Origin: Limonium bicolor | Taxonomy: Eukaryota; Streptophyta; Magnoliopsida; Caryophyllales; Plumbaginaceae | Length of the DNA: 64,000 bases | NCBI GenBank assembly: GCA_023374045.1 | Contig: CM041783.1 | Coordinates: 90,555,298 to 90,619,297, forward strand | Reading direction: 5' to 3' | Shown: positions 20,935-32,360 of the stretch, piece by piece | How the letters are laid out: every line of letters begins with the position of its first letter | Numbering within the stretch: position 1 is the first letter of the stretch | Notes under the pieces: model-generated | What the model was told of the DNA's origin: nothing | What the model saw: only the letters and a program-made list of their open reading frames with translations | Database searches by the model: none | Translations under genes and position numbers: made by a program

Positions 20935-23595
20935 TGAAATACCCATGAATTCTCGAGTTATAATATAATATATGATCAGGGGAACCTTCTATTAGAATAA
21001 TTATGATATGGCAGTATAGTCCGACTCTAGGATTGATAGTAGGCCCAGGGAAGTTAGACGATTATCTCCTTTTTATTCTTTTAATTTCTAATATACGTTC
21101 CTTTATTTTATCATCTAAATAATTATTTTACAACCTAGAGACTGATTTCGTTAAACTGATCCTAAGAGTTTGAATCTAGCTTTACTTCCTTTAATTAATG
21201 ATTCTTAATTATCAAGAGTTCAAATTCGATTTTACTTCTTCTAAGTAAAATATCTTTGACTTTAAGAGTTCAAATCTAACTTTACTTCTCCAAAATTAAT
21301 AATATGTTAAACCCTTATTCTTCTCCAAATATTTTCATTATTACTTTTCAAGATTCTTCATCTAACGTTATTATGTTTCTTTTGCTAGAATTCTTGATTT
21401 TGTTTACTCTATTTTTATTTATTTCTATCTCACTCCTATGTCAAAACATGTTTATTAATTCCTTCTCTAGATATTGTACTCTCTTTCTTATCTTATTACA
21501 ACGACTAAATTACCTTCTCCTATTATTTCAAATTGGGAATTATTTAACTTTTTATTTCTAAACCGATATTGTTAGCGATCGCGTTCCTTCTTTCGGCTTT
21601 CCACAATGTAAATGATTGTAATATCTTTTAAATATCCACAATACTAGTTAGTAGAACTCTCCTTTAAATTACTCAATATTTTCTTTCCTTATTTAAAGTA
21701 GATTATTATTTATTTAATAAATTGTATTCCTCTTTATTTCACGAATTGTTTCTATTTAAAACATCGATCTTCTTCATTTTCTCTTCATCCTCAACGTATC
21801 GTCATTACGCTCCTTCACTTCCAACTTTCTAATTCACGCTTTTGTTCCTGACGTTGTGAAATCGCTTCCCTGGTGCCGGATAGGATTACGTTGGGTAAAG
21901 TGTTCTATTTAGATAGTTTACCGAATTACTCGATTATGATTAGTAGTCCTGATTGTTGATTATATGTCTTTAGACTCCAATTACGTCGACGGGTGCTACT
22001 AATAGTCCTGTAGAGTTAATCTCCTGAGGTGATTTGATTGTTTAGGTAAATCTCTATGCTCATGTCTGTTTGACGTTGTGTATTGCAAATTAGAGGAAAA
22101 AGGTTTTGGGTTAGAAAATTCTCTAATTCTGGTTTCATAAATTGGGGATTATTTCCCATATTTTGGCAATGGAAGAGTTGAGATATTTCTGGTGATGGTT
22201 TGATGAAGGTGTTTGGGAGTCTTGCACAAGAATGATGTTATGTCTGGGAGCCCACAGGTGCTCCCCATTATTGTTATCTTTTGCGCTGCACGTAATGTTG
22301 CAGTTAAGCTCTATGATCTACTCTATGTTACTACTGTTTCATAGGGGGTGTGCACACTTAAGGACTTAGGGTGAGGTGATTGTTTGACGGTCCCATAGGT
22401 GACTGTCCTAGAATTATTGTTTGGGGTCCCATATCGTGGTTGGAATTATGACTAACTCCTACTGAAAGCTCCCTATACTATTGGTTATTGTGGATTCTGT
22501 AAAATTATTCAATTCTTCAAACTTTCCTCTTGTCTGATTGGTAAATGATAAAATGAACTTCAAATGTACTTTACACATTGAGGTAAGGTTTACTTAGTTT
22601 ATCTGATTTGTGTGATCCTTTCGCGCTTTTGTCTGTTGTTTTCTGATCACAGGTATTGATGGTTAAGTTTGGGAAATGGAATGCACTATCACATAGCCTA
22701 GGAAGGATGATTAATGTTCCAATTGCTAAGTTCAACTATGTTGGTTAGAAACTTTTTCTTTGAGTTATGATGTTCAAGAAATAATTTAAGTTTGGTTTTG
22801 AATGAATTTAGCCTGAGCACTCAACGGGTGTTGAGTGTGGCGGTAATACCCTGGGGAATTTAATTCCGTTGGTATTGAAATTATGGTTTGATTACAATGT
22901 TGAAGAGCTTCCTTGGCAATTTACAGATTCTTATAAAATGATATAAGTATTGTTTTAATGGTATTCATATGGAGCTTACTGCTATTGTTATTACTAGTAC
23001 ATTTTATTGTTTGTTAACATAAATTTTATGAGTGTTTGTGGTGTTTTTCTTGCCTCTGTTTCGTATTTAAAATTTCACTTCAGGACCTGTCCGAACATCC
23101 GTCTAGACATCCATGTTCTGATAGGCCCCGAGAGTTCGCTTGTTTTTACTGATTTAAGTATGTCTGAACATCTGTCTGGACTTCAAAGTTCGAACAGTGT
23201 GCGAGGACGAGTCCACTTGCAAGTCTTGACTTATGTCTGAACTTGCAAGCTCGGACCAATGTTCGGACATTCACAAATTTAATTCTCGACTTGTGTCCGA
23301 GCTTCCGATGTCCGGACACAAGTTCAGACTCCTTTCCCTTTTGATTTTTAAACTCTCGACTTGTGTTCGAACATCAATTTCCGGACATCAATGTCCAGAC
23401 ACAAGTTTGGACAGTTGGGTTTCACTGACAATTTCTTCTTGACTTGTGTCCGAAAGTCCGGCGTCCGGACACAAGGTAGGACAGGACTTGTTTTTCAGCT
23501 TTGGGACTTGTTTGAAGTCCGTTTTTTATTCCGTTTGCACCGTTAGATTCATATTTTCATAAGCTTTTGTTTAAGGTAAAATCCAGGGTGTTACA
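20935..23595 (+). repeat. D 3' LTR
   Basis: About 2.66 kb, TGAAATACCC to GGGTGTTACA, as in B and C. The 5' partner is outside the window, so age and target duplication cannot be judged. No coding seen. Confidence 0.8.
23083..23490 (+). repeat. TGTCCGGACA palindrome array in D LTR
   Basis: Repeated inverted pairs have the arms CTTGTGTCCG and CGGACACAAG. The best are 23289-23299 with 23313-23323 (11 bp) and 23443-23452 with 23466-23475 (10 bp). Further degenerate copies lie at 23085-23250 and 23355-23405. The array lies in the last 500 bp of the LTR, nearer its end than in the other families. Confidence 0.8.
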
Positions 23596-25095
23596 TCTGC
23601 AATTGCTGATATGAAGAAAAATATTCTAGGATGTTGTTTTTTATGAATAATATCAATTTTTGGCTTTTTGTAAATGATACAACACAACTGATATGTTTAG
23701 ATGATTGGAAAAGTGAACAAAAATAGGAGATATATATATATATATATGTTTGTGAATGATAATATATAGCAAGATAAGTCTAGTACTTTATGTCTAGAAT
23801 GTTCCAAAAGGAGTTATGATATTTTTGATAAGTGATCCATCAAATGCTATCCTGGGGATGAGATTATATCAATTAAATATAGGCCCTGTTCTTTTGAGGA
23901 CTGAAACTAATAGCTGATGTCAGTTGTCAGTTGAAGTTAGTAAAGTAGAAAGAAAAGTAAGTAGGAGAAATTGTAAAATGTGGATATGACCATTAATTGT
24001 GTGGCATATAGAGGGAAAAATTGAGATGATCAAATAAACTCGTTTAATAATACTGTAAAAGAATAGGTGTAATACTATCCAGGGGTTGTGAAAAGTAGTT
24101 TTTGTACTTTCAAAAGTGGTATATCAAAACTATTATGGACTATTTTACCCTTACTTTTATATGGGGAATATGAGAGTTGTAGGTGTGAGGAAAATGTAGA
24201 GAGTAAGTGGTAAAAAAAGAACAAAACAACTTATATTTAAATACAATGACAATACTTAGAAAATCATCTATTGAGAACATGAGGAAGTACAATTTAATCT
24301 CATGTGATTTTACATTTATGGTTGTGTTAAGTAATATGGGTTATTGCTTTGTTTAAAAAATGGGTTGGGTGGGTTGGGTTAGGGTTCATGATTTTAAACG
24401 GGTTGGGTTATGGTCATGATTTTTTTTTCCCATCTTTTTGGGTTGGGTTGGGTTAGGCTATTGATATTTTAAATGGGTTGGGTTAGGGTTGATATCAACT
24501 CATCCCATCAACCCATATTGTCAGGTATAGTGTGAGATGAGATAAACAATATAATAAATTTATAAAAACAGCTTGATAATGGACAAATATGAGACGATAT
24601 TTTACAAGAAAATCTCCTTTATGTAAAGCGTAAAAATCTCGGTACTAGAAAACCCATCCAAACCTTCACCTTAACAATAATGGGATTACAATAATAGTCT
24701 TCGGCTCATTTTCACTATTTATGGAAATAGGTAGGAAAAGTAAAGATGAACTTTAACTCTCTAATCTTTTATATATATATATATCCTTCACGAACCTTTA
24801 GGTGAGGCTCTATATAATGTGGTTACCCTTTAGGATGTTTAAAGTTTATCATCTGATGTACCAAATGATTTTGTTGTATGGGTATTTATAGGTAGTCAGA
24901 TGGGTTGAGTGACACATTGGCTTTATGTGAAAAATGATGTCCTCATTTTATTCTTTTGTTGCATACTTGTACATTGTCAAGCGAATAACAACATCAATAG
25001 TAAATATCAAGAATTGTAAAGAAACATGAGGAATACATTGTTTGCCATTGTTGGTGGGCTGCTCCATTTTTCTTTGCGAGGATGCAAAAAGTTCC
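23596..25095. other. Unassigned AT-rich stretch
   Basis: No coding homology. It holds (TA)n runs at 23722-23748 and 24766-24784 and a GGGTTGGGTT-rich block at 24355-24500. The right part (24600-25090) may include the 3' LTR of the minus-strand copia element K, but I could not define its ends. Confidence 0.6.
24355..24505 (+). repeat. GGGTTGGGTT-rich block
   Basis: Irregular runs of GGGTT and GGGTTA, interrupted by AT-rich spacers. The G-triplet spacing could allow G-quadruplexes. It is not a telomere repeat array (the TTTAGGG unit is not tandem). Confidence 0.7.
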
Positions 25096-26164
25096 CCCCT
25101 CCGACGAGCTTGGGACCATTACACCAACACATTGACAACACTACTTAAATATGGTAGTTGGAATAACCTTGGTCATCTTTCTGACCAATTATCATTATTG
25201 TGAAAGTTCTTCAAATAATCAATTTCCTTGGTGGGATTCTTGATCAAATGGATAGTGTTTTGATTACTACACCGAGGCTCATGTTTTCTTGCTTGATTCT
25301 AAGATCTTGCAAGAGGCACTGCATCATCACATCTTTTTGCACACTTTTGTAGCGGATATATTATTGCCGGTGGTTAACAAAGACACACATTTTATAGCCT
25401 TGATTGACAGAAACAACTCCCTCTATAATATAAAAAAACTTGAGGTAGACATCCTTGAGACAACATCACCAGTAAGGTAGTGTTCTACTTTCCGAAAAAT
25501 CTTCTAGTTGTGCCTTGAAGATATGTAAAGATCCACTTCACCTCATTTCAATGCTCTTTTACAAGATTTGATACAAATCTGTTAACAACTCAAACTACAT
25601 GAGCTAGGTCGAGCCGTATATCCCATGGTATAAATGAGACTACCCCACAACTAATGAATAAGGAGCATTTTCCATATTAGTAGTATCTATAGATGATCTC
25701 TACCCTGAACTTAATTTGGAATGGCCATCTAATGGTGTTTTCACTAGCTTGGCTTTCTCCATGTTGAGTTTTTCAAGATCCTTACTGTGCTTGAGATAGC
25801 CATAATAACTTATTTGATTTGTCATGAGTAATTGTCATGCCTAGGATGGTCTTGGTTAGTCTTAAATCTTTCAAAAAAAAGATCCACTGCACGTTTTATT
25901 CAAGGTTGATATTTTGTTTGGATCCTACCAATCACGGCATATCATCCACATAAAAGAGTAGACTTATAGAATCATCAGTTGAATACCTCTTTAAGAACAA
26001 GCAGTGGTCAGTGATTGTTTTCATTAACTTGTGATCAATCATGAAAGACTCAAACTTCTCATATCATTGCCTTGGTGCTACTTGTTTTAATCCGTAGAGG
26101 TTTTTGTTAAGCTTACACACTATATGTTCCTTTCCAAGGACTTCTAATCCTTCTTGTTGTACCA
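25096..26164 (-). pseudogene. Element K: Ty1/copia RT-RNase H remnant
   Basis: On the minus strand: GKEHIVCKLNKNLYGLKQ (26127-26074), then the RT catalytic YVDDM (about 25955-25940), then a tail with KTILGM, PYSLVVGSLIYTM (about 25660), and the RNase H segment KCVSLLTTGNNISATKVCKK (about 25400-25340). A G-rich stretch at 25094-25102 (minus strand GGAGGGGGGAACTTT) resembles the copia polypurine tract. Many stops and shifts. At 26164 the homology stops at the LTR of H, so H probably inserted into K. The 5' half of K is missing. Confidence 0.75.
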
Positions 26165-26167
26165 TGT

Positions 26168-27000
26168 TGTTGGAGCATGAAGATGTCGCTGAGATAGTCA
26201 ATCGCTTCGACGGAGTCATTCGTCCTCGACAAAATACAAAGAAGGTGTCTGCTGCACAAAACATAATAGAGTCTACACAAAACTAAGAAGCATGACTGAC
26301 TCTGTCACACAGTTACGATATTTAAGGAACAAACAATTCAACGTGCAAATACTCCAATGGTCATAAGCTTGCTCCAGCCGACTCTGAAGTTAGTGCCCGA
26401 AGACTGGCAAGATAACTCTCAGCATGCACCTACGAAGTTAGTTCCGACAGTTTAGGAACTAACTCTTTTAGCCATTTAACTTGTAGACATTATAAATAGA
26501 GATGCATCTGTTAGTTCTTTTTTGTGCTTTCTCATTGAGAAATTGTAAGAGATTAGAGAGAGCTGCTTTCTGATTTAGAGAGAAAATTCATACCAAATTC
26601 AGTTAGAGCTTCAAGACAACTCATTCTATGTAGGACCTAGTTTCACTACGCTTATCATTGCGCTAATAAAAAATTGTATTGAGTGAGTGAGTGAAAACCA
26701 CGAAGTAGATTTTATCTACGGAGTGGGCATTGTAAGTTGTTTTGTTCTGACCAGGAAATAAAATAGCTTATTTTGTGTATCTTACTAAGTTCTAATGAGT
26801 TCCTCAATCTTTCGAGTGTTGTTTCGAATTAGTTCTTCTGAGTCCATTCTAAATTACAAGTTCGAGTAACTGTTTCTGTACACTCAGTTTGACTGAGTGT
26901 TTACACATCATCAATGCTTTTGCATACTTAGTTCGATTGGGTCAAACCATCTCACAGACTCACACTTTGAGTTGGTTTGAGTCAACTGTCCAATCATACA
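26168..27000 (+). repeat. Element H: copia 5' LTR
   Basis: About 833 bp, from TGTTGGAGCATG (start could also be 26165) to ATCATACA at 27000, followed by a primer site. TATA box TATAAATA at 26491-26498. No 3' LTR of H is present in the window. Confidence 0.75.
26491..26498 (+). promoter_or_regulatory. TATA box of H LTR
   Basis: TATAAATA, about 320 bp after the LTR start and in a good context for an LTR promoter. Confidence 0.6.
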
Positions 27001-27002
27001 TG

Positions 27003-27014
27003 TGGCATTAGAGC
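27003..27014 (+). other. H primer-binding site (tRNA-iMet type, two changes)
   Basis: TGGCATTAGAGC differs from the usual TGGTATCAGAGC at two positions, each a transition. It starts 2 nt after the LTR. Confidence 0.7.
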
Positions 27015-27044
27015 CTCGTCTAGCTGGCGGTCAATCAAATAGCA

Positions 27045-27852
27045 ATGGCAGACCTCTTCGCCAATCAAAACAATGAGATGCACTTCGAGCATCCCACGCT
27101 CACATCTACGAACTACGATCATTGGAAAAATGAGATCGAGCAACACATCAAGTTGGCCAACTCCAAATTGTGGGAGATAGTCATTGGAGAAGATCTCGCA
27201 GTCAATCGAAATTGATCTACATGGACTGCGACAGATCGAAAAAGGTATGAGCTAAACCGTCAAGCGTCTTGAGCCATCTACACCTGCTTGTCCATTCCAG
27301 AACAAAGAAGAGTCAATCATTACAAATCCGCAAATGAAATCTGGACTCTTTTCCAAGCCACTCACATAGGAGTCACCGAACTCAAGAAATGTAAGGCTCA
27401 AGAGCTGTGAATGGATTATGAGAACTTTTTGCAAAAACCTGGTGAGTCTTTGGAAGATGTACTTGATCATTTTTATTTACTAACAACTACTATGCAGGAA
27501 GTTAATATTCTATCGGATAGAGAGAGTGTCTTGCACAAGCTACTCGACAGTCTTAGAGAAGAATGGGCTAAAACCGTAATCTTCATCAAAGCTTGCAAAG
27601 ATCTTCGAAATGGAGCTGTCAAGACTCGAGATCTTATCTATAATCTGTAGATAAGTACAAGAAAAATGTTAGAAAGAAATGTGGTAACACATCATCTTCC
27701 TCTTCTGGTCAAACTACTGGTATAAATGACCAAGCCTTGCAGGTTAAGATGACTCAAAACAGTCAAGATGGTGCCTACATTGCTGATAACCAAGTTAGAC
27801 AAGCAAAGACTGAGTTAGTAGATATCATAGTTGAAGAAAGTGAGGCTGAGAC
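27045..27852 (+). pseudogene. gag: H copia gag
   Basis: ATG at 27045 opens a frame that resembles copia gag (UBN2-type): TSTNYDHWKNEIEQHI near the start, then MDYENFLQKPGESLEDVLDH (27411 on) and the helix-rich LREEWAKTVIFIKACKDLRN. Three in-frame stops, all TGA, lie at about 27213, 27270 and 27408, each in a CGA-like context. A shift near 27650 moves the lysine-rich and serine-rich C-terminal part into another frame, which runs to the junction with C at 27852. Protease, integrase and RT of H are absent. Confidence 0.75.
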
Positions 27853-28664
27853 TGACTTAAGTCAACTTTAATTGGCTAAGTGGCCAAACAAGGCCTTATG
27901 TATGTTAATTACTAAGGGGGGGACGGTTTTTAAGGGGATGAGTCACCTTAGGCTTCATCTAATAAGAAAAGAAGAGGAAATAAAGTGGAAAAAGACTATT
28001 TACCTTTTAAAAGAAAAATATCTTCTTATACCTTCTCTCTCTCCTCTCTTCTTCATTTCCCACCTTCACCATCGGTTTTACTACCTATTCCCTGCTCCAA
28101 AACCGTGAGAGCTCCATCCATGGTGCCTCTACCTTCAATTGCTCACCAAATGTTCATCTTTGCTCCAAATCGAAAAGTAAACATAGATATCTCTTAGTTA
28201 GATCAAGGCCTTCATTCCTATCTTTTCAAATCCTTCAAAGCTCAAGTTTGGTGCTATGAGAAAACTCCATTGATGGAGGAAAATCAAGTTTGAAGAGCTT
28301 TTTGGTTCTCCATTCATCCAAGGTAATGAAAGTGAAAGAAAAATCAACTTTCCACCACTTTTCAATATGGCCAAAAATTATCTCTCATGTAGCCTTGTTT
28401 TTATGCCTTTTTCTAGCTTGTTTTAATCACTAAGGACTAGTAGAGGTCCTCTTTCATTCATTGCCCAAGTCTACTTTGAGACTTCAAAGGTAATCATCCA
28501 TATTTATGTCTTAAAACACATTTTTAACCTAGGAATGATTCCTTAAGGTTAGTGTATTATTTAGCACTCATGAGATTCATTGTATATTGATTAGAACATT
28601 GGCAAAGGAAATTAAATGGGTGGCCGAGATTCATTCAAGAAAAAGCTCTAAGGAGGAAGTTAAG
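27853..28664 (+). repeat. C 5' LTR, first fragment (left end deleted)
   Basis: Nearly identical to 49566-50376 of the 3' LTR. The first 467 bp of the LTR (49099-49565) are missing here. The break falls in the palindrome TGACTTAAGTCA, where the copia gag of H ends. The fragment stops at E. Confidence 0.85.
28660..28664. repeat. Target site duplication of E, left copy
   Basis: TTAAG before the E LTR, the same as 34090-34094 after it. Confidence 0.9.
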
Positions 28665-28948
28665 TGATAAGTGTCCAAATGAGCATGTTTATTAGGTGTA
28701 TTTCATATATAATATTAACACTTTTCTTGCTCATTTCTCCACTTCGGTTAGTTTTCCTCTAGTTTATGTTTTATTATTTATCTCACTAATTTATTGGTTT
28801 AACATGAGGAAAACCAAGCTGGGAGTAAAGTAGATAAAGAGACGAACACATAGACGCAAACGGCTCAGAAAACGGAGCCCAAACGAAGAATATAGAGCCA
28901 GTCGAACAGAGCCAGCGAGAAGCACGCGACATGCACTGTTGCATGCTA

Positions 28949-29253
28949 CCGCCTCAAAGGAGGCGGAACACACAGGCGCAACCGCCCCTAAAGAAGCGGA
29001 CGTCACCGACACAACCACGAGGCGGACTAGAGAGGGGCTACCGCCCATGAAGGAGGCGGACGTCACAGAGTGTACCGCCTGATAAGTGGCGGACGTCACA
29101 GGCGCTACCGCCTCGCGGTACACATAGAGACAACCGCCAAGTAACAAGCGGACAACATACAGAAGACCGCCTCCTTAACAGGCGGACGAGACACATGGAA
29201 CCGCCAGTTATCAGGCGGACAAGATAGAGGAGACCGCCACTTATCAGGCGGTC
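28949..29253 (+). repeat. CCGCC/GGCGG palindrome array in E U3
   Basis: About nine CCGCC/GGCGG pairs in 300 bp, for example CCGCCTC (28949-28955) with GAGGCGG (28960-28966), and GACCGCC (29232-29238) with GGCGGTC (29247-29253). Repeated in the 3' LTR at about 32650-32957. The array ends about 190 bp upstream of the TATA-like box. Confidence 0.85.
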
Positions 29254-29446
29254 GTGAATAAAATCGACGCGAGTTTATCTTCTTGCTCGCGCCGTCTGCA
29301 ACTTGGTCTTCAACTCGTCCACTGTCTGCATTTATCCATCTACTCTGCACGCTCTGTCCCCTGCAATTAATGAGGAGCAATCAGAGAAGCAATCAACGAG
29401 CTCCTCACGCGTTACTTATCTACTTCCTTCTTCTTCTTCCTTTCCC

Positions 29447-29454
29447 TATTTAAA
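29447..29454 (+). promoter_or_regulatory. TATA-like box of E LTR
   Basis: TATTTAAA in both LTRs (also 33149-33156), about 190 bp after the palindrome array. Confidence 0.55.
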
Positions 29455-30371
29455 CCCACGAGCTTCACCCAATAAATCACACACGAATTCCATCCACGAC
29501 CCAACACTACAAACGCTCATCTCATTTCTCTTTCTCCCGCATTCTCCATTTTATTTATTTCTACATTCCACAATTCACCTCTAGCCCTTCGTACATAAAA
29601 TAGCAGAGTGAGACGGAGTGATTACGGATGATTTCTATCATTCTTGTTTCTCTTTATCTATTCAATATGTTAGGCTAGTTTACGTTTACTCTGGGAATAG
29701 TTATTATGTTTGTATTAACTATGCTATATTTTTACTGGTTTATTTATATACAGTTTGTTACGCTTAAAGGTTATCTCGCCTTTTTAATAATTGTCGCGAA
29801 TTTATTAAATTGCTCTTCTAAGTCTTTTGATCAGACCAGGTGATAAGTAGACAGGAATTAAAGCGTAAAACTGGAGGAAGCTTTATTATGATTTAATGAG
29901 TTAGTATTCAGTTGCAAATGTAATTCCTCAAATACTCCTCTGCCGTTCGCAGGCTTTTGCTTGAACCTTGATTAGAACCTTGCATTACAGGTGAACGAGT
30001 TCTTATGAGGCTATGACTTAGTCCTTAAGAAAATAACAGGAACCTTGCCAAATTATTAAACCAGTAGAGATAGCTTAAATTATGCAGATTATAATACCTG
30101 ACCCAGAGTTCCATTTTATTTATCTATCAACTTAGTTTATTTTATTCTTTCTTTTTATTTATTTTACAAGTCAATTAATCCCCCTCTTGTGACACGCTTA
30201 GGTACTATTATATGTATATTAGTCCCACGGTTCGACATCCGGTTGCTTACATTTTCACTATACTACTGCGACCGGGATTTATTGCAGCCCGACGTTATTT
30301 TTGGGTTTTAATTTCTTTCTTTTATGTTAATTACACCTGTTCTAACCACTCACTATATAACGTCTGCAAAA

Positions 30372-30389
30372 TGGCGCCGTTGCCGGGGA
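30372..30389 (+). other. E primer-binding site (tRNA-Asp)
   Basis: TGGCGCCGTTGCCGGGGA, identical to that of A, 3 nt after the LTR. Confidence 0.9.
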
Positions 30390-30588
30390 CTAGTTTATTC
30401 TAGTCCCTAAGCCCCGGATTATTCACTTGTTTATTAGAATATTTTGTCTATTTTTTTGTTGTTGTGTATATTATCTTTTATATGTTGTATATTATTATTA
30501 TGTTTGTTCTAATCATTTTATTTTCTAATCTTTTTCTGTAGTTTTGTTTTATACACAAAAAACACAAAAAAAAAAATTTTACACGGCA

Positions 30589-31116
30589 ATGGAAGAGGCA
30601 TTTGAATTTTGGCAGGATTTATACTGCTCCGAATGTGGGGGAGCTCATGATTTTGAGGATTGTCTGATAGTCCAAGAGCAACTCTGGTTAGAAGATCAAC
30701 CAGACTACCTGGAGAGAATCGCTCAACTACTAGAGCAATCAATGAGCGAAACAGTTCAAGAGGTAGAACACCCCACTACAAACGAGCCATTCATAAAGAC
30801 TCCTCCCTCTAAAATCAATTACCACTATTTTCCATCCTTCTCTATAATATACCCAGACAATGAGGATACTTTTATCCTCGAAAATGAAGAGAAGGAATTG
30901 CCATCACCTCCCGCCAATATATCCAAACAAAACGCCACTCACCTTCGAAGAATTAATTTTCTCTGAAGATATATCGAGCGTTCTTTCTACGAGCCTCACC
31001 TACAAGAGGAGGAAGTTTACATCCTCCAATTTGAGGAAGACAAAGCATCAGCCGGGTCTTTGTTAGAACTACGTTCCCGCAGTACTCCTCAAACACCTGA
31101 TTTTGTGGAGTATTAA
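30589..31116 (+). pseudogene. E zinc-knuckle protein, one internal stop
   Basis: ATG at 30589 (MEEAFEFWQDLYCSEC). One frame to 31116 with a single TGA at 30964-30966, so 125 residues before the stop and about 50 after. The zinc knuckle CSECGGAHDFEDC (C-X2-C-X3-H-X4-C) is followed by VQEQLWLEDQPDYLERI, the same layout as the nucleocapsid of A. Then come acidic repeats: NEDTFILENEEKE and, after the stop, EEEVYILQFEED. It is the short relative of the F protein (41493-42854). Likely RNA-binding; capsid and enzyme domains are absent. Confidence 0.75.
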
Positions 31117-31171
31117 TTTTTTATTTTATATGCGAGGTACGTTTTGTTTTGATCCAGGATAACAAAGCAGG

Positions 31172-32360
31172 CGTCTAGCCAAAGACGTTAAATAAGGGCA
31201 GCTTCCCGGGAGGCAACCCGGGTGTACTTTTATTTTATTTTGCTTTTATGCTCTTTTTAATTTTCAGGTTCTCTTTAAATTTTATTTTTGCTAACTTTTA
31301 ACCCCGTTTTTAGTATGGTTGCTTCTAGTGTCTTATGTAGGTGCACCTCCATGTGGACACCGCAACCAAGCTACGCTACTTGAGGCTGAAGCTCAAGTGT
31401 GGGGGAACTCCTATAAACGCAAGCAAAAATAAAATCAGGGGAGTACCAGTTTCTTTACTTTTGCTTTTATTTAAATAAAAACTGCAGAGGAGCGTTTATG
31501 TGCTTAAATGTTTATTTGTGAACTTTGTGTTTTCTCTATTTTATCTACTAACCGAAAAGGTCTTCTGAGACCTTCCCTTGTTTTTCTGGTGAACAATGAG
31601 GACATTGTTCAATTTAAGTGTGGGGGAGTGTGCCCTTTTCGGTGACATTTTGTGCTTAAATGTTTAATCTCTCTCCTTATCATGAGTTTGTCCAATTCAA
31701 TATCGTGGACCCTTTATATGTGGGTTGTTCTCTTTAAGAATAAATACTATTATGAATTGTAGGAGAAATGGTACAAATTTTAAAATTTTGATTACTTTTG
31801 AGGAGCATTTTATATGCGGTGTGACCAAATAATCTGCAAATGGTTGGATTTTATTGCTCAGGGTTTCTTTCTGTCTTCTCTCTTAGGGATTGCTAAGAGG
31901 TACTACTCTGTTAAAAAGAAGAGAAAGAAAATAAAAAAAATAATAAGATACTTGCGAGACACCATTGGTAACCAACAAAAGAGAGTTGAGTATTCTTAAA
32001 TACAAAGACGTGATGCCTATATTTTTCTCATCTCTTATGCAAAAGTGAAACAAATGCATAAATCTATTTTTCCTTTTGTTTTCTCCTCAATGCCCGTTCT
32101 TGAGAGAAGTTGGCCATGGTAAAAGTTCTCGAGTCACCTAAAAGAAACATTGGAGTACCTTGGATCATACCCCGAAACTCTATATTTTATTTTTACCCTG
32201 AGCACACCTATGCCACCAGCAGTTAATTTTTCACACTCCTCAATAAGTTAAAAGATCATGTTTATCCTACCCTTCATAATAATATTTGTTAGTATTGAGC
32301 ATTCCCTACTTGGGTACGTGATTTTGCTTGAGGACAAGCAAAAAGATAAGTGTGGGGGTG
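31172..32360 (+). other. E structured 3' untranslated region and polypurine tract
   Basis: Hairpins match those of A in order and spacing: CGTCT/AGACG (31172-31176, 31183-31187); CCCGGG, loop AGGCAA, CCCGGG (31205-31222); GGTTGC/GCAACC (31317-31322, 31362-31367); ACTTGAG/CTCAAGT (31378-31384, 31392-31398) followed directly by GTGGGGGAA; GAACAATG, loop AGGA, CATTGTTC (31591-31610) then AAGTGTGGGGGA; GCTTG, loop AGGA, CAAGC (32326-32339) then AAGTGTGGGGGTG ending at 32360, the functional polypurine tract. No reading frame worth noting. Confidence 0.78.

Larger units (their letters stand above)
16685..23595 (+). mobile_element. Element D: Tekay-type chromovirus, 5' end cut off by B
   Basis: It contains gag-pol remnants in the order gag, zinc knuckle, protease, RT, RNase H, integrase, C-terminal chromodomain-like tail, then a polypurine tract and 3' LTR. 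The Tekay/Del assignment rests on the integrase tail and LTR termini (TGAAATACCC to TGTTACA). The 5' LTR and start of gag lie left of the window because B is inserted at 16685. The coding frame has many stops and is inactive. Confidence 0.85.
28665..30368 (+). repeat. E 5' LTR
   Basis: U3 palindromes at 28949-29253, TATTTAAA at 29447-29454 and conserved R-U5 from about 29755. U5 stem CGTTCGC (29944-29950) with GTGAACG (29991-29997) has the same position as CGTTTAC/GTAAACG in A. Confidence 0.92.

Noticed and set aside
23880..24235. MITE starting TAGGCCCTGTTCTTTTGAG
   Set aside because: Only a weak inverted partner (AAAAAGAACAAAAC near 24217) and no duplication.
24355..24505. Interstitial telomere repeat
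   Set aside because: Units are GGGTTGGGTT and irregular, not tandem TTTAGGG.
28945..29255. CRISPR-like array of short repeats in E LTR
   Set aside because: Repeats are 5-8 nt palindromes in a plant LTR with no spacer regularity or cas genes.
29303..29584. Plus-strand frame in E LTR (also 33005-33316)
   Set aside because: Overlaps the TATA-like box and the transcription start region; low complexity, no homology.
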